Below, in pieces: positions 34,401-46,197 of a stretch of 64,000 nucleotides of DNA. The notes under the pieces are model-generated. The model made no database searches and had not been told where the DNA came from. It saw only the letters and a program-made list of their open reading frames with translations. Both the position numbers and the translations under genes were made by a program. Numbering within the stretch: position 1 is the first letter of the stretch; each line of letters opens with the position of its first letter. The DNA is from Aaosphaeria pasadenensis (lineage: Eukaryota; Ascomycota; Dothideomycetes; Pleosporales), in the NCBI GenBank assembly GCA_022813625.1, contig JAKLMB010000009.1, positions 620,001 to 684,000 on the forward strand. Reading direction: 5' to 3'.

Positions 34401-37400
34401 TTTGGATTATCGAGTGTCGTTGACAAATTGTCACACTGATAATGAGGATGTGTTGGAGCAATGAAGGGACAGTGTGCTTGTAAGGTTGTTGTTGTAGACT
34501 GGTGTTGTGTTCAGAAGAGAAAATCACTTCTAAAGTAGGCCTTTAACGAGAGGTGTTTATGGCCAGTGCTTTTTCAAAGTGAATATGGAATTTGTGTGCA
34601 GTTATTGTGGGAGATTATACTATTGCAGGCATCAACCGTCACGGACAGAACAATAAGCTTACTTATAGCAGTGATTGTTCATTGCGTTACGCAGAATGGG
34701 AAAGCCTACTTCAATTTCGTTTCCCCAACTTCAAGTCCATTTTTACAAATGACCGTAGTTCCTCTACTGCCGTCTTATGTCTTCACCCTACCTTTATGTG
34801 GGAAGCGCAAACCAACATCTATTGTGTCTAAGCTACAATGGTCTCGGCACATTCACTAGTTACTGACAGCGCATATTGTCTCGGACTTACAGAGACCTTT
34901 TGTCGGCCACGGTGGTAAGGTTGTAGATTGGGTCTTCATTTATAACTCCTTCAAGAAGAGCTTCGTCAGACACGCTGGTTAGTAGCCTTTACGCCTTGCT
35001 GTACTGGTGAATGGAAGATAGGGGGCAGGACTCAGACTGCTTAAGACATACTAAGCAATTCCGCCGTTCGTTTTGGATTCTACTTGTGCAGTTCGAGTTG
35101 AACTTTTGTGGTAAAATTCCATTCCCATTGGCTTTGTGATAATGCATCTCGATTTGCAGGCTTTTAGTCACTAGCGTCGGCGTGCAGACTGGTTGCCTTC
35201 TGTTCTGCCTTGCTGGCGACTTGATAAGGTCTCCCCGCATCTTCTAACTACTTGTTTTGCTGCATTCAGGGAGCTCATACTCACTTCTTGGAATGCTCCC
35301 ACAAAAGATTTAGTCCTTTCCACCACCCCTGAGCCAAAGATCCTTTATCTTAGACTCCCTCAATGCAGTCCACGATAGAAACGATGCTCATGCGAGCAGG
35401 TTCTTCTAAATAAGCGAGTCATTTGATCGAGCATGACGAGGAAGCTCTGGTCTCTACCGTTGTTTTGGCCAGGTGAATACGTCAACCTGGGAGCGCACTG
35501 ACGCAACCAATACCACTGACACCAAGGCCAACGCCCAAACCTACGCGACTATCCTAACAACCTTCAAACCTACCTTCGATTGCTCTAATACCTCTTTCTT
35601 ACCTACTTATTTAATACTATGGCTACTATCGACGATCATGAGACATTCACCTACCTGCCAAGCCCACCTATCCCGAGACACTTACTCCCTTCCCTTCTAC
35701 TGAAGGGACCAAAACACGTTGTCAATCACTCCAAGTGATAGTCAACTAAGGACTTATCAACGCCTTCCTAGCGCGATGCAGTTCTCTTGTGAAAAGCGCC
35801 GTGGCCACTTCGACGCGTCGCAGTGAAGGTCAGCCAGACAAAGAGACGCTACCCGTCAAGGCAGGAGCCACCCAGTGCCTCGAAAGCAGTTCCACAGATG
35901 AAAGAATATCATAACAAGTATGTGGGTCACTCTATCATCACAGGTCCTTGTCAGATACACATATGAGCTGTCGGTGTATCTGACGATTACAGTGTATGGC
36001 AGTGACACTGTACACTAGGAGAAGCAGTATGCGTCACAGGCATCGTGTTGACAGCTATACGTATCTACCAGATACTATTCGCAGCTACGGGTATACTGTA
36101 CAAACTTGAATGCCAAGCTTAGCGCATCATTCACCTCTGAGAGTTAGGTAAGTAGGCGGTGAGTGCCCGAAACAGGTGAGAGCGCACACACAATCGACAA
36201 CCAAAACACCACAACACCGACGGTATACCTGCTTAGAGGAACTTCTCATGCACTGAGAGCTACGTCTTTAGAAAAACTCTACTGCGCAATCCGGCAATAC
36301 CTCCTGTTCCTCCCGCCGCACTCCTCCCCCTTTCGAAATACAGCAAGCCGATCGCAACGGCGGTAATGGCGACGGCGACACATACAAAAGGCCATAGAGG
36401 GGCGCAACATGGAAATGATGACATCTCTAGTAGTCGTTCCTCTGTACTCCTGCTCAGCCTGTACAGAAGATGAGCACCGCATCAGAGTGCCTGGCAGGTT
36501 GTCCTTGCTGTGACTTGTACCCATGCGCAGCTTCATTGTGCCAGGATATATCACCAGACGCCCACAAACCCTCAATTCTCACCGGATGAAGTTTGTTCTA
36601 GTCTTCTCCTACGCCTGTGAACACAATGAGTGCCCTCCATGAGTGTCGGGCATAGTCTTCTTACCGAAACTGCGGCCTACGGCAACATCACTGTGCCAGG
36701 GTTTGAATGCAGACGCTCGAACTCTCTCGATATCTTGTAAAGGGTATATACTAGTTCACTGTTATCTCTATGAATAGAACAGGAGCCTTCTAAAACTGGC
36801 AGGTGCAGTCCTTTACCTCATCCACTGTCTGTGCGCGGCGTCACTGCGTTGAAGTACAAACGCAAGTACCAAACACCTTCGATCGAAAGAGCAACGCCGG
36901 TGTACAAAGACGGAAATACGCATCGAAAACAGAGCACGTAGCAAATACAGCAACAGCACTTGTTGCGCCCTACTTCGGCCCACTCCTGCGTTCAGGACAA
37001 AGAAACCTCGTAACCCGCCGTGGGCCACCTATTTTCCTGTCTATGTGTTGGAGGTATAATACACTTCTCGAGAGCTTCAAGTAAGAAGAAAGGCATAAAT
37101 CAAGGCGGAGAGCACATGCTACATTGAAGATGGACAAGAAGACTATTGCGCATTTGTCACATTTGAACAGCTACGTGCATACCACTGCGTAGCAGAAGAT
37201 GAGATAACACGTCAGCAAGGTCTTCGAATGTGCACTGAGAAGGGAGATTTTCGAAACTACGTACGAACTGAGTGTCCTATCTATACTGTCAAAGACTCCC
37301 CAAGGCACACAGAGACCTTTGCGGTGGACGATATCTGGCAGAAGAAAGACTTGTTGGTTGGGAGATAGCACAATCCTTTCCAAAGTCCTGAAGTGAAACC

Positions 37401-37586
37401 CTTCATTTTCGCCCTCGAACCGAGTCGAAGCGTGGAACAAACAGTTTGGAGCAACAATGGAATACCCCAATACGCCTTAGGGAAGTCCTTGAGTTGTCTC
37501 GAGGTGGAGAGACACAAAGGAACCGTCAAAAAGTGTGCCGCACTATGCCAGTTTCCCACACAAGGACACTCTTGACCTTATTCTAT
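34401..37586. other. long gene-free region with clustered inverted repeats
   Basis: This 3.2 kb region between the hypothetical gene and the lipoate ligase has only short frames on both strands. It contains the hairpin cluster at 35950-36099 listed separately. It may be a relic of mobile DNA, but I see no recognisable transposase or polymerase fragments. Confidence 0.45.
35950..36099. repeat. cluster of three consecutive inverted repeats (hairpins)
   Basis: First hairpin: GTCAGATACAC at 35950-35960 and its exact complement at 35974-35984, with a 13-base loop. Second: TACAGTGT at 35988-35995 and ACACTGTA at 36005-36012. Third: ACAGCTATAC at 36051-36060 against GTATACTGT at 36091-36099 with one bulged base, and an inner GTATCT/AGATAC stem at 36061-36075. 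Three such stems in 150 bases is unlikely by chance. Identity unknown: a structured RNA, a MITE end or a protein-binding array are all possible. Confidence 0.7.
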
Positions 37587-38897
37587 TCAATCCTTGGTCA
37601 GCTTTGGAAGTGGCAAGAACCTCTCAAGACAATCGATAATGGCTGCAACACTGGCATCTTGTGTTTCGACATGCTGGCCAAGCAGTGAACGCCAATCCGA
37701 AATCTCATGCATCTGTTGCTCTAACAGTGCCGAGGAGACTGCCTCTATTACATCATTCGAAAGTCCCGCGCCTTGGAAATGGAAGCTCTTGATTACGCCA
37801 TGGTGAACTGTGACACATATCTCTTCACCACTGGGACCTTCAGCATTAAGCGTAAACTGCGGTGTCTGAGACAGAATCCACTCTTTGGTCTATCTAGATT
37901 AGCAAAAGGAGCCTGCATTCAAAATCGCTATACACACCTTGAGCTCGTCGTAGCCTTTCTTGATTTCCGGTATATTGAGGTATTCATCGCCAACGAAGTC
38001 TACGACAGCTTCGCCAACGTTTGCATACATAGTCCCAAATTGCTTCTGCACCTCTTTACGAAAAATGGCGTCGTCCAAGCCAATGTTGCCAACGGGCGAG
38101 CTCACACTTTCGACACCTTTTGCCTCGATGAATGGTTTTGCCGGCGATCGAAGATATTGAGGAATGATATGCAAGTTTGGAGAAGCAAGCAATGTCGTCG
38201 CATGGTGCAATGCCCTCCCACGGGTGAGCTTGTACGCTGATCCAGAAACTTTCAGTGGCCTGGGTGATGCGCCATCTTCTAGAGTATAGGCCGTTCTGTG
38301 CGTATCCTCGGGATCCACTGGAAGTTCTTTATTGCCTTGATCAAGGACAATGTCATGCCTTTCATTGACCCTTGCTCGGTTCACACCAAGTTTGCGTAGG
38401 GCGCGTACGACCATTTCAGCGTGCTTATCACGCGTAAAGTCAGTTCGTGGACAAGTAATACTCCAGTTGAGATTGCCCTCGTCATGGAATACCGTGCCAC
38501 CGCCGGAGCGCCGTCGTACAAGTTCTACATTGCCAATTGCAGGCGGCTCGGTCTCTTTCAATTGCGCACTTTGTTTCGAATCGGCGACATCAAGTATGGA
38601 CAGATTGACCTCAGTCCACGGATTTTGGTTGCGTCCAATAACGACACAAGGCCGGTTGGTGTACAAGAACAGAATGTATGACTCAGGTGGTGACTTCCTA
38701 AGAATATAATCCTCTATGGAAAGATTGAGGCATGGGTCATCGCTCGTGGAGAGATAGCTCTGAACTCGGTTTTTCGGGTTGGTGAGCTTCTCCGTAAATG
38801 TCGAGAATCTTTTACGACCGTACGCCAGTGGACCGGAAAATCTGGAGCATTGCCTGAATGCATGCGATATTAAATAAATACCCCTGGACGGTGCCAT
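37587..38897 (-). CDS. AIM22: lipoate-protein ligase (LplA/Aim22 family), mitochondrial
   Basis: Exons 38897-37938 and 37889-37587 (minus strand) give 420 residues. The N-terminus (MAPSRGIYLISHAFRQCSRF, then basic residues) looks like a mitochondrial presequence. The biotin/lipoate ligase core starts near residue 46, with NRPCVVIGRNQNPW at about 81-94, the lipoate-binding RRRSGGGTVFHD at 128-139 and KVSGSAYK at 216-223, the catalytic lysine region. The second exon encodes the accessory C-terminal domain (KEWILSQTPQFTL). Members attach lipoate or move it between carrier proteins, for the E2 subunits of pyruvate and 2-oxoglutarate dehydrogenases and GcvH. Yeast Aim22 is required for lipoylation of E2 proteins. 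Whether this protein uses free lipoate or acts as a transferase cannot be told here. Confidence 0.93.
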
Positions 38898-41143
38898 TGC
38901 GCAGCTCTTTCAACGTGTGGTGTGGGGCGCTGAAGATTGTTTGATGGTAAGTTCATGGTTCAGGAGTCGCCGTCGCGGGTGTCGCCTATCGGAACCGAAA
39001 AACATGTCGGAGGTCCGATCCGACTAAGCCCGACCCGACCACATGTCATCTCATCCCAAGAAAAATCAGACGTCAACCTCATCTCATCTATCACGATCCC
39101 AGCATTATGCACGCCTACCACCACGAATCATTACACAGATGCTACAGGCATGCATTACTCCTATGTTTGCATACACTAAAAGAGCTATCATTGCCATATT
39201 GGACTCGACGCTCACTTAGCTATACCGGCCCCTGAGCCCAACTTCCCCTCTCTCTTCGCATGGCATGAACGATAAGCTACCCTTCAGTTTGATCCTATTA
39301 ATCCCAAAACAGGATCGAGGACCACTTACATATGCAACCCCAGCGAATAATGATACTGTTTGCGTTTTCTCCAGCATTATTTGGACTGGGATGTTGATGT
39401 CCTGCATCTGGAACCTCACTTTCTGGAACATTTTCTCAAGACAACATTTTCTCGTTGCTGTCTCGTGTATTCCTCCTATGATCGCATTGTTTGTTCAAGA
39501 TCCATCTCTGTCTGCGCAATCAGTCCTCTCCTCTTGTTCGGGTCGTTTTCTTCTACGCATTCCGCCCTCTGGACCAGGTGGACTCGACGTTCTCGTGCAG
39601 GTCTGAAGATGTTGACAAGACATCACATCGGGCTCTTCCCCAAGCGGACATGTACTCAATCCAGCCTTTCTAGGCTGCGGCGCAATGCTTGCAAGTATAT
39701 CTTGTAGGTATTCTCGGCAGCCATACTGTCCCTGTGGCCTCGCGATCCATCATCTAACCATGCAGCCTTTTGCTGTATTGGCCTCGTTGATGTTGTCTCC
39801 TTTGGGTGGTTTATGCTGCCTGTATTCTTACGCATGTGGCACACATCTCTCCCCGCTACGTACCGGCCTTCGAGGACAGATCCATCGGTCATATCTCACG
39901 AAGACTCTGTTGTTAGTCTTTAGACCTTCCATGCAAGTTTGCATATTTATTCTCAAAGGCCTTGGGATGTTTCGTGGGTGCGAGGGTTGGTAAATCGTTG
40001 ATGGATGGATACATCGCGACTCCGGCTCCTACAACACCAGCCACTTGACCGCCACTCCAGGACTCCACGACGCCCGCCCCTTCACTTACTTGGATCCCAG
40101 TAGCTACGTCACGCACAAAACAACCTCAAATGCTCCACGCACTTGCGCAAAACCGTTCATTGTCTTATCCTATGGTAGCTCTCCCTCACTCGACTATATA
40201 AGACACCCAATTATCCATCTTCATATCAAAAAACTCCGCATTAGCTTCCTTAGTCTAGTGGTCAGAACTCTCACCTTACAATTTGCAAAGGCTGACAGGT
40301 TCGATTCCAGGTTCTTCCATTTCGGTTCGACTTTACGGAATTCGACACGACACTAACCTACAGGTTTAGATAGTTGCTTGCTTGTTTTCCTCTCGTCTCA
40401 CTAGTACGTCGTTCCAACCTTTCTTAAGACATTTACTGACTTATTAAACACGTCCCTCTGGGGCATCGGAACGAGCGTACGGGCGCACGACAAGTAAGTA
40501 GAAACTCCCGGCCACTAGGCGGGGAAGCAAGGAGTTATTTTTTTTTTTTTTTGCCCATCTTGCTTTACTTCTCTAGCAGAGTGAGGGCAGACAGCAAGAT
40601 CTAGGTAGGTCAGTAAATACAGATGTGAAGTCCTCATGAAGGCGTCCAAAACATCTCTTATCCAGGATATTCTAATGCTACAACATAGCTTTTTGTAGAC
40701 AGATCAACATATTAATGTACTTGAGATAAATACTACAAATTCGAATGCTGTAACTTAAGGGCAAAACGGGAGACCTTATATCAATCAAGGTCTTCGGCTC
40801 GGTTCCCCACATGCCGTTGTGATCCCTTGCTTTGAGGGCCAGGACTGCAACACCGAGCCACCCGTGGGGGCGCGGCTCTCACTATTGCATGCGCCTATTT
40901 TACGTTCCGGCATTCATTCTCGCCTAGTAGTGGTTGCTTGAGTGCACTGCATGCGTTCTTTCGCAGGGGATTCTGAAGGCAGCGTGTGTACCCTCGGGGC
41001 CGGTAAGGTGCACTGTTCGAATCGCCTTTCAGCACTTAAACTGCTTCAGCTCCTCTCCAATTACTACATTACGATACTCTCGAGCTCCTCGAACCGTACA
41101 ATCCATAAATTTGCTTGAGGCCCCATAATACACAGCGAAAGCC
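38898..41143. other. divergent intergenic region holding a tRNA-like polymerase III unit
   Basis: This region lies between the lipoate ligase and FAD monooxygenase genes. No protein exon was found. It includes the TATA/A-box/B-box/T-run unit at 40195-40552 and AT-rich DNA near 40620-40760. The last 150 bases are the monooxygenase promoter. Confidence 0.5.
40195..40552 (+). ncRNA. tRNA-like RNA polymerase III transcription unit (pseudo-tRNA, SINE-like or ncRNA leader)
   Basis: A TATATAAG at 40195-40202 is followed by an exact A box (TAGTCTAGTGG, 40251-40261) and an exact B box (GGTTCGATTCC, 40298-40308), spaced as in a tRNA gene. A run of 15 T (40538-40552) would end transcription. The tRNA fold itself is broken: the T stem has mismatches (ACAGG against CCAGG), no acceptor partner for TTCCTTAG is present and the anticodon arm is irregular. 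This is therefore not a working tRNA. It could be a tRNA pseudogene, a SINE head, or a leader-driven RNA as in yeast RPR1 and snR52. I recognise no RNase P, SRP or U6 core downstream. Confidence 0.5.
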
Positions 41144-42409
41144 ATGCCTGGCCTCGAGAATCATTCCTTCAATGGCGGCGCTCCTCACAAACCGCTCCCC
41201 ATAATCATCGCCGGCGGTGGCTGCGTAGGGCCTTTCCTCGCCTTTCTCCTCTCGAAATCGGCAATACCGAATCCCGTCATTGTCATCGAGCCACACCGTC
41301 CGAATCGCAGCGATACGAAGGCCATGGCGCACCAACCTCACGTTTTTCCGCTATTTGAAGCCGCGGGGTTGATGCCGGATCTCGCGCAGCTTGGGTCCTT
41401 TTCTGCTGGGCTCTGTTTCCGAACTTCAGTCGCAAACGACTCGTTGATAATTGCTGGAGTGAAGTTTCCGAGCCCTGAAAAAAGCGTGCTGCTGCTTCCG
41501 CAGTGGAAGTTTCAAAACCTGCTGATGGAGAAGCTGGAAGCGGCTGAGAACACCAAGGTGCGTCTAGGGCAAGCCGTTGAGAGATTCGAGCAATTGGAAG
41601 ATCACGTAGCGGTCACAATCGTTGATGCGGAGGGGAAAGAGGAGGTGATACAAGCTGCATATCTGATTGGCGCGGATGGAGCAAAAAGTCACATTCGCAA
41701 GATGCTCGGAGTGGATTTTGTGGGCGAGACATTACCGGCGCAGCTCGTCGCTACGGATACCAGGTTTCCCTTCCATGAACACGGTTTCTGGGATGCCAAC
41801 TTCGTCATTGACCCCGTGGACTACGGACTTATTGGACGTATCGATGATGAGGGCTTGTGGCGCGTAAGCTACGGTGTACCTCCCGGCATGACTGAAGATG
41901 AGATTCGAGCAGGCGTGCACGAGAAACTGGAAAGACTGCTACCGAATGCAGGGAAGAATGCGCAGGGGGAGCGCATGTACGAGGTTGTTCGAGTCGCGCC
42001 ATACAAGGTACAGCAAAGGGCAGTTGATACATTTTGGGCGAAAGGAGCAAGAGTAGGTCTTTGTGGGGACGCCGCGCATTTGACGAATGCATATGCCGGC
42101 TTGGGTCTTGCATCCGGAATCGCAGATGCTGGTGCTCTCGCGCAAGTACTCGAGCGAATTCTAACAGGCCAAGCGACTAATCCTGAAGTGCTGTTGTCGG
42201 CTTGGGGAGATGCTCGAAAAGACAAATTCTTGAATTCTGTAGATAAGCCATCGAGAATGGCTTATGCAAGGGTCAAATCAAAAGTTGACACCGTGGAGGA
42301 GATTGAGGCCCTTCTTACTCAAGATCCACTGTTGAGTCGGATGAACCAAAAGCAGCCCATGATGCCACCAAGCTTGATCACAAACTGTGAGGAATTGGAA
42401 GGTTGGTGA
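41144..42409 (+). CDS. FAD-dependent aromatic-type monooxygenase (PF01494)
   Basis: A single exon of 421 residues. The FAD-binding Rossmann loop IIAGGGCVGPFLAFLL is at residues 21-36 and the acidic strand end is IVIEPHRPN. The DG motif (LIGADGAKSHIRKMLG, about 174-189) and the GD motif (VGLCGDAAHLTNAYAGLGL, about 304-322) are both intact, as in group A flavoprotein hydroxylases such as salicylate or p-hydroxybenzoate hydroxylase. No signal peptide or membrane anchor is seen. The enzyme would use NAD(P)H and O2 to hydroxylate a small aromatic or polyketide-like substrate in the cytosol. No polyketide synthase or other tailoring gene lies near it, so a stand-alone catabolic or detoxifying role is more likely than a biosynthetic one. 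Substrate unknown. Confidence 0.92.
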   Translation: MPGLENHSFNGGAPHKPLPIIIAGGGCVGPFLAFLLSKSAIPNPVIVIEPHRPNRSDTKAMAHQPHVFPLFEAAGLMPDLAQLGSFSAGLCFRTSVANDSLIIAGVKFPSPEKSVLLLPQWKFQNLLMEKLEAAENTKVRLGQAVERFEQLEDHVAVTIVDAEGKEEVIQAAYLIGADGAKSHIRKMLGVDFVGETLPAQLVATDTRFPFHEHGFWDANFVIDPVDYGLIGRIDDEGLWRVSYGVPPGMTEDEIRAGVHEKLERLLPNAGKNAQGERMYEVVRVAPYKVQQRAVDTFWAKGARVGLCGDAAHLTNAYAGLGLASGIADAGALAQVLERILTGQATNPEVLLSAWGDARKDKFLNSVDKPSRMAYARVKSKVDTVEEIEALLTQDPLLSRMNQKQPMMPPSLITNCEELEGW

Positions 42410-43259
42410 TCTGGTAGATTGATATTATAGAAGCTTGCGTGTAAAGTGGGGTCAATATCAGACACTTTGCAAAACTATAGGGAGAGAAAGAAATGAATCC
42501 GATGTCTTTGTTTCAAGGCCCATTATGAGAGAGAATTGGTTCCGCTTTTCCTTCTGGACCATTTCCATGCCCATTTTTCCCATTTTTTTCGCATATCTCT
42601 GATACATTCACTTGAATTTCCACTTTATGTTTGAGCTTTTATTTGGGCGCAATGGTATCTTCGGTCTTTTGAGCTTCTTCATTGCTGGAAATGTAGGCAG
42701 ATGATGCAGTTGGCATACCAAATGTGCATAAAGTGCAATAATACGTAGAACTGAATCAATGTTTTCAGACCCCCCAATCAGCCGCTATATATGTCCCGCC
42801 TAAGTACCGTAGTTCCTCCATCGTAAAAACCAAAGTGGCAGGTTGCCCTACACAGGCGTAGTGAATTGTTGTGCTGGACTGGTGCCGATGTCCGAGAACA
42901 GAAACGTTTCTTGCGCTTCACTTCTAGCCACGCTCCCAAAGTTTCTAGCTTGAGCCTTTCCCCTTTTGATAAATATCGAGGGCAGCCATAAGTACGATAT
43001 CATATAATTGTATTTCCTTCTCCGCATCGTTCTAGAAACTTGGATATATGCCAGCGTGTTACTAGATACGGGTTAGTGGCTGTGGCTCGTACAGATACGC
43101 CACATGTCCCGCTAGAACGCCGAACAAACGTTTGGGGCCACGAATTGCCAAGTCGAGACATCAACACTCCACGCATGCTGCTTCGCTTTCGGAGAAGACG
43201 TAGATAACGTCGCCCAGTATCTTGTCCCTACTATTCTGCTTTACAGAACAGCTAGCGTC
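42410..43259. other. intergenic between FAD monooxygenase and RUD3
   Basis: This holds the 3' end of the monooxygenase gene and the promoter of RUD3. A T-rich pyrimidine block lies near 42540-42640. No coding exon was found. Confidence 0.5.
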
Positions 43260-45295
43260 ATGTCTGCTTCTACCAACCCAGACCCTATCAAGGATTCCGG
43301 TATGTTGTCCAACGAAAGCTTACTACTGCCGTGATTGCAGGTTACAGGTAGTCGAGTCGCACAGTTATACTAACATACTTACAGGCGCCTCCAAATCAAA
43401 GAAGAAGAAGAACAAGAAGAAGGGAGGGAACAGCGGAGCTGCGAAGACGGACGAGACTTCAAACGGACATGCCGAGCAGGGCAAGCACGACGTAGAGCAA
43501 GACGAGACACAGGATGAGGAGGAAGAGCAGAGTGTATGACACAATCAGGATGTGCTAGGAAGCATCCATTCTGTCATGATTGGAATTGCTAACATCTTGG
43601 TAGAAAACCGCCATTGAACCGCAAGAAGAGCCAGACGATGTCGAAGACGAGCCGCAATCACTCTCTCCGACTGGGCAACCAAACGGCACAAATCCCCACT
43701 CGATATCTTCCGCTGTTGCACTTGGTCTTGCACGATCTCGCTCCCAAGGTGGCCTAGCATCACCGCCCCCGCCGACCGATGCGACCGCCCGACTCGAAGC
43801 TCTAGCGAAAGAGCGTGATACCCTACGGCAGGAGGTTACAGAACTCCGCAAAAGCTTAGAAGGCATACAGGAAAAACATGATGAGGAAGTCGCAACCTTG
43901 CAAGGAGACCTAGAGGAGGCGAATGAGGCCAAAGAGCATGTCGAGACCCAATATCGGAACCTGCTCGGAAGAGTCAACACAATCAAGAGTTCATTAGGTG
44001 ACAGATTGAAGGCTGATGCAGTATGTGTTGCCATGTTTTAACGCGATTTGGGCTGTAATATACTAATGCGGGACACAGGCTAGACTTGAGGAAGCCTCGG
44101 CGACCATATCCGAACTAGAGGAACAGAACAAAGATCTGCTTGACAATAACAACTCATTGGCGGAACAGATAGCGAAGCTCCGCGAAGAAGCTGAGTCTCA
44201 AGCATCCGAGGTCTCCATACTCCGCGATCGATCCAACCTCTCACAGCAAAACTGGGTCAAGGAGCGCGACGAGCTGATTTCAAAAGAAGCTGCTGCTCGC
44301 GAGGATTTTGAGAATGCTAAGCAGGCCATGCAAGATTGGGAAGCGCTAGCTCTGAATGAACGATCGCTGCATGACAATTTGAAAGAGAGGATGGCAGAGC
44401 TCGGCGAGCAACTAGATTCGTTGCGAGAGGCGCATGATAAGGCTGTCGGTGAACGTGATATCAACAGCCAAGCTGTAGATGGTCTTCAGAAAGCGCTTCA
44501 GGAGATCCAGAACGGTATAGTAACCATGCAGTCTTATGAGCTCAACAAAGCTGACAAGAGATATAGAGCGCAAATTAGAGCGGAGACAGCTTGTCGACAA
44601 GTACGAAGCGGATCTTAGTGGTCTCCGAAAGCAAGTGCAGATCTCAGAGGAAGCCGCCGCTGCTTCCAAAACTGCGCTTGAATCAACTCAGAAGGAGCTA
44701 GAAAGAGCACTGCCTTTTGAGAAGGAGGTAAAGGAGAAAAATCTCTTGATTGGCAAACTGAGACATGAGGCCGTGACATTAAATGAGCACTTGACAAAAG
44801 CGTTACGAATCCTCAAGAAGGGCAGACCGGAGGATAACGTAGATCGGCAAATCGTAACCAACTACATCCTTCATTTCCTCGCAATTGATCGCTCCGACCC
44901 GAAGAAGTTCGAGGCACTTCAGCTCATCGCCGCGCTACTCAATTGGAATGAGGGTAGGTTTCTACTTGCTAGTATTTCGCAAAGAGGATGACTGACAGAT
45001 TGCAGAACAACGCGAGCAAGCAGGTCTTGCACGGCCGGGCGCTTCAAACACGAATCTCCGTATCCCACTATCACCCTTCCGCCGCACTCCCTCCACACCG
45101 TCGCTCAATAGCGCACTTGTTTCTGATCCGATGCTCATGGCAAGCAGCTCCAGCAACAAGGAATCGCTGGCGGAGTTGTGGTCGGATTTCCTTCAACGGG
45201 AGGCAGCTGAGGGGGCCGGTTCTCGGAGGGAGAGCGAGACATCGCCGCCTCCGAGAAGTGAAACTGCATCTGGCCTGGGCATCACTGAGAAGTAA
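43260..45295 (+). CDS. RUD3: Golgi golgin Rud3, coiled coil with GRAB domain
   Basis: Six exons: 43260-43299, 43385-43533, 43604-44020, 44079-44514, 44561-44953 and 45006-45295, giving 574 residues with consistent phases. A Lys-rich start (SKSKKKKNKKKGGN) and an acidic stretch precede a long coiled coil from about 120 to 430 with regular heptads. Then comes the GRAB (GRIP-related Arf-binding) domain, about 435-478, with VDRQIVTNYILHFLAIDRSD and FEALQLIAALLNW. The tail contains RIPLSPFRRTPSTPSL and a Ser-rich end. Rud3 binds Arf1-GTP through GRAB and tethers vesicles at the cis-Golgi. The 46-base fifth intron (44515-44560) was placed to join the coiled coil: the branch CTGAC lies just before a GAG acceptor, which is weak, so this border is the least certain. 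Confidence 0.9.
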
Positions 45296-45583
45296 TTGAA
45301 ACAGTTGAGGTGCTTTTGTCGAGTTATTGTATTTATATATGGATACCTCTCGGTTTCGTGGCATTTCTGGGCCACCTATGCATTCAGCGCGAGGCATTTT
45401 TTCCTACTTCTACAAAGACATGGGCTTTCTTTATGCCCATCCAGCTCAAATGCATAAACAGCATTCTAGATTTGCCTGAATTGATTTGATACACGGAATG
45501 CAAGGACCATCGCTACCATCGAGCGCAATACAGATCCTGAATCCTGTTACATCTATAGTACATTTCTTCTCTCATCATTTGCT

Positions 45584-46197
45584 TCATCGCGTCCACCTCT
45601 TCTGCTCGCCGATAATTCCGGGTTTCGTCTCTGGCTTAGGTAATCTTGAACGCTCCCTTCTCCGCTCAAAGATCTTCTCACGATGGAGCTGCTTCTGCAT
45701 CTTCTTAGGAAGACTGTAGTGTCGCTCCTTGTATTTCTCCCACGCCTTCGGATCTTCCGAATTCCTGAAGAAGAAGTTCTTGAGCGCTGCTTGATGTTAG
45801 GACAAGATGCAAGTCCAGGAAATTCGTAAAGTCACTCACAGTGCACGCAGTAAGGGCACAGCAAATGCGCACGCTTTATCCTCCCGCACGCTGAGCACTT
45901 ATTCAGCGATGTGAGCTCCTCCAAACCTTTTCCAGCCATGAATCGTTGCCTCTTCTTGCGGTACGATGTCTTGTTCTTAGGAACTGCCCTGAGGATGCCT
46001 TCCCATATTTCGCCCAGGGAGGGTATTGAAGGGAGTGATAATGTAGGTAATGCGAGAGCGGCGAAAGGTGTGGGTATTAATTTGAATGGCTGCGATATTC
46101 GTTGGAGGAGCGGTAGGTTGATAACGGGTCGGACGGGGCCATTGAGGGCAGGCAAAAGCGTCTGCCATAGTGGAGGCAATGGTCTTGCGAGTGCCAT
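45584..46197 (-). CDS. MRPL32: mitochondrial ribosomal protein bL32m
   Basis: Exons 46197-45840 and 45786-45584 (minus strand) give 187 residues. A long basic, Pro/Leu-rich N-terminus of about 70 residues is the presequence and precursor part. The bL32 core starts at AVPKNKTSYRKKRQRFMAGK, then the zinc ribbon CSACGRIKRAHLLCPYC with C101, C104, C114 and C117. The C-terminal extension after the intron (KNFFFRNSEDPKAWEKYKER) is typical of fungal MRPL32. In yeast the precursor is cut by the m-AAA protease, which couples it to ribosome assembly. Its start codon lies 336 bases from the divergent septin start. The intron ends in a tandem AAGCAG, so isoforms differing by one residue are possible. Confidence 0.93.

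Noticed and set aside
36803..37084. 93-codon plus-strand frame as a gene
   Set aside because: No pattern, and no matching exons on either side in a region of short random frames.
40243..40316. functional tRNA gene
   Set aside because: A and B boxes are perfect but the acceptor and T stems do not pair and no regular anticodon arm forms.
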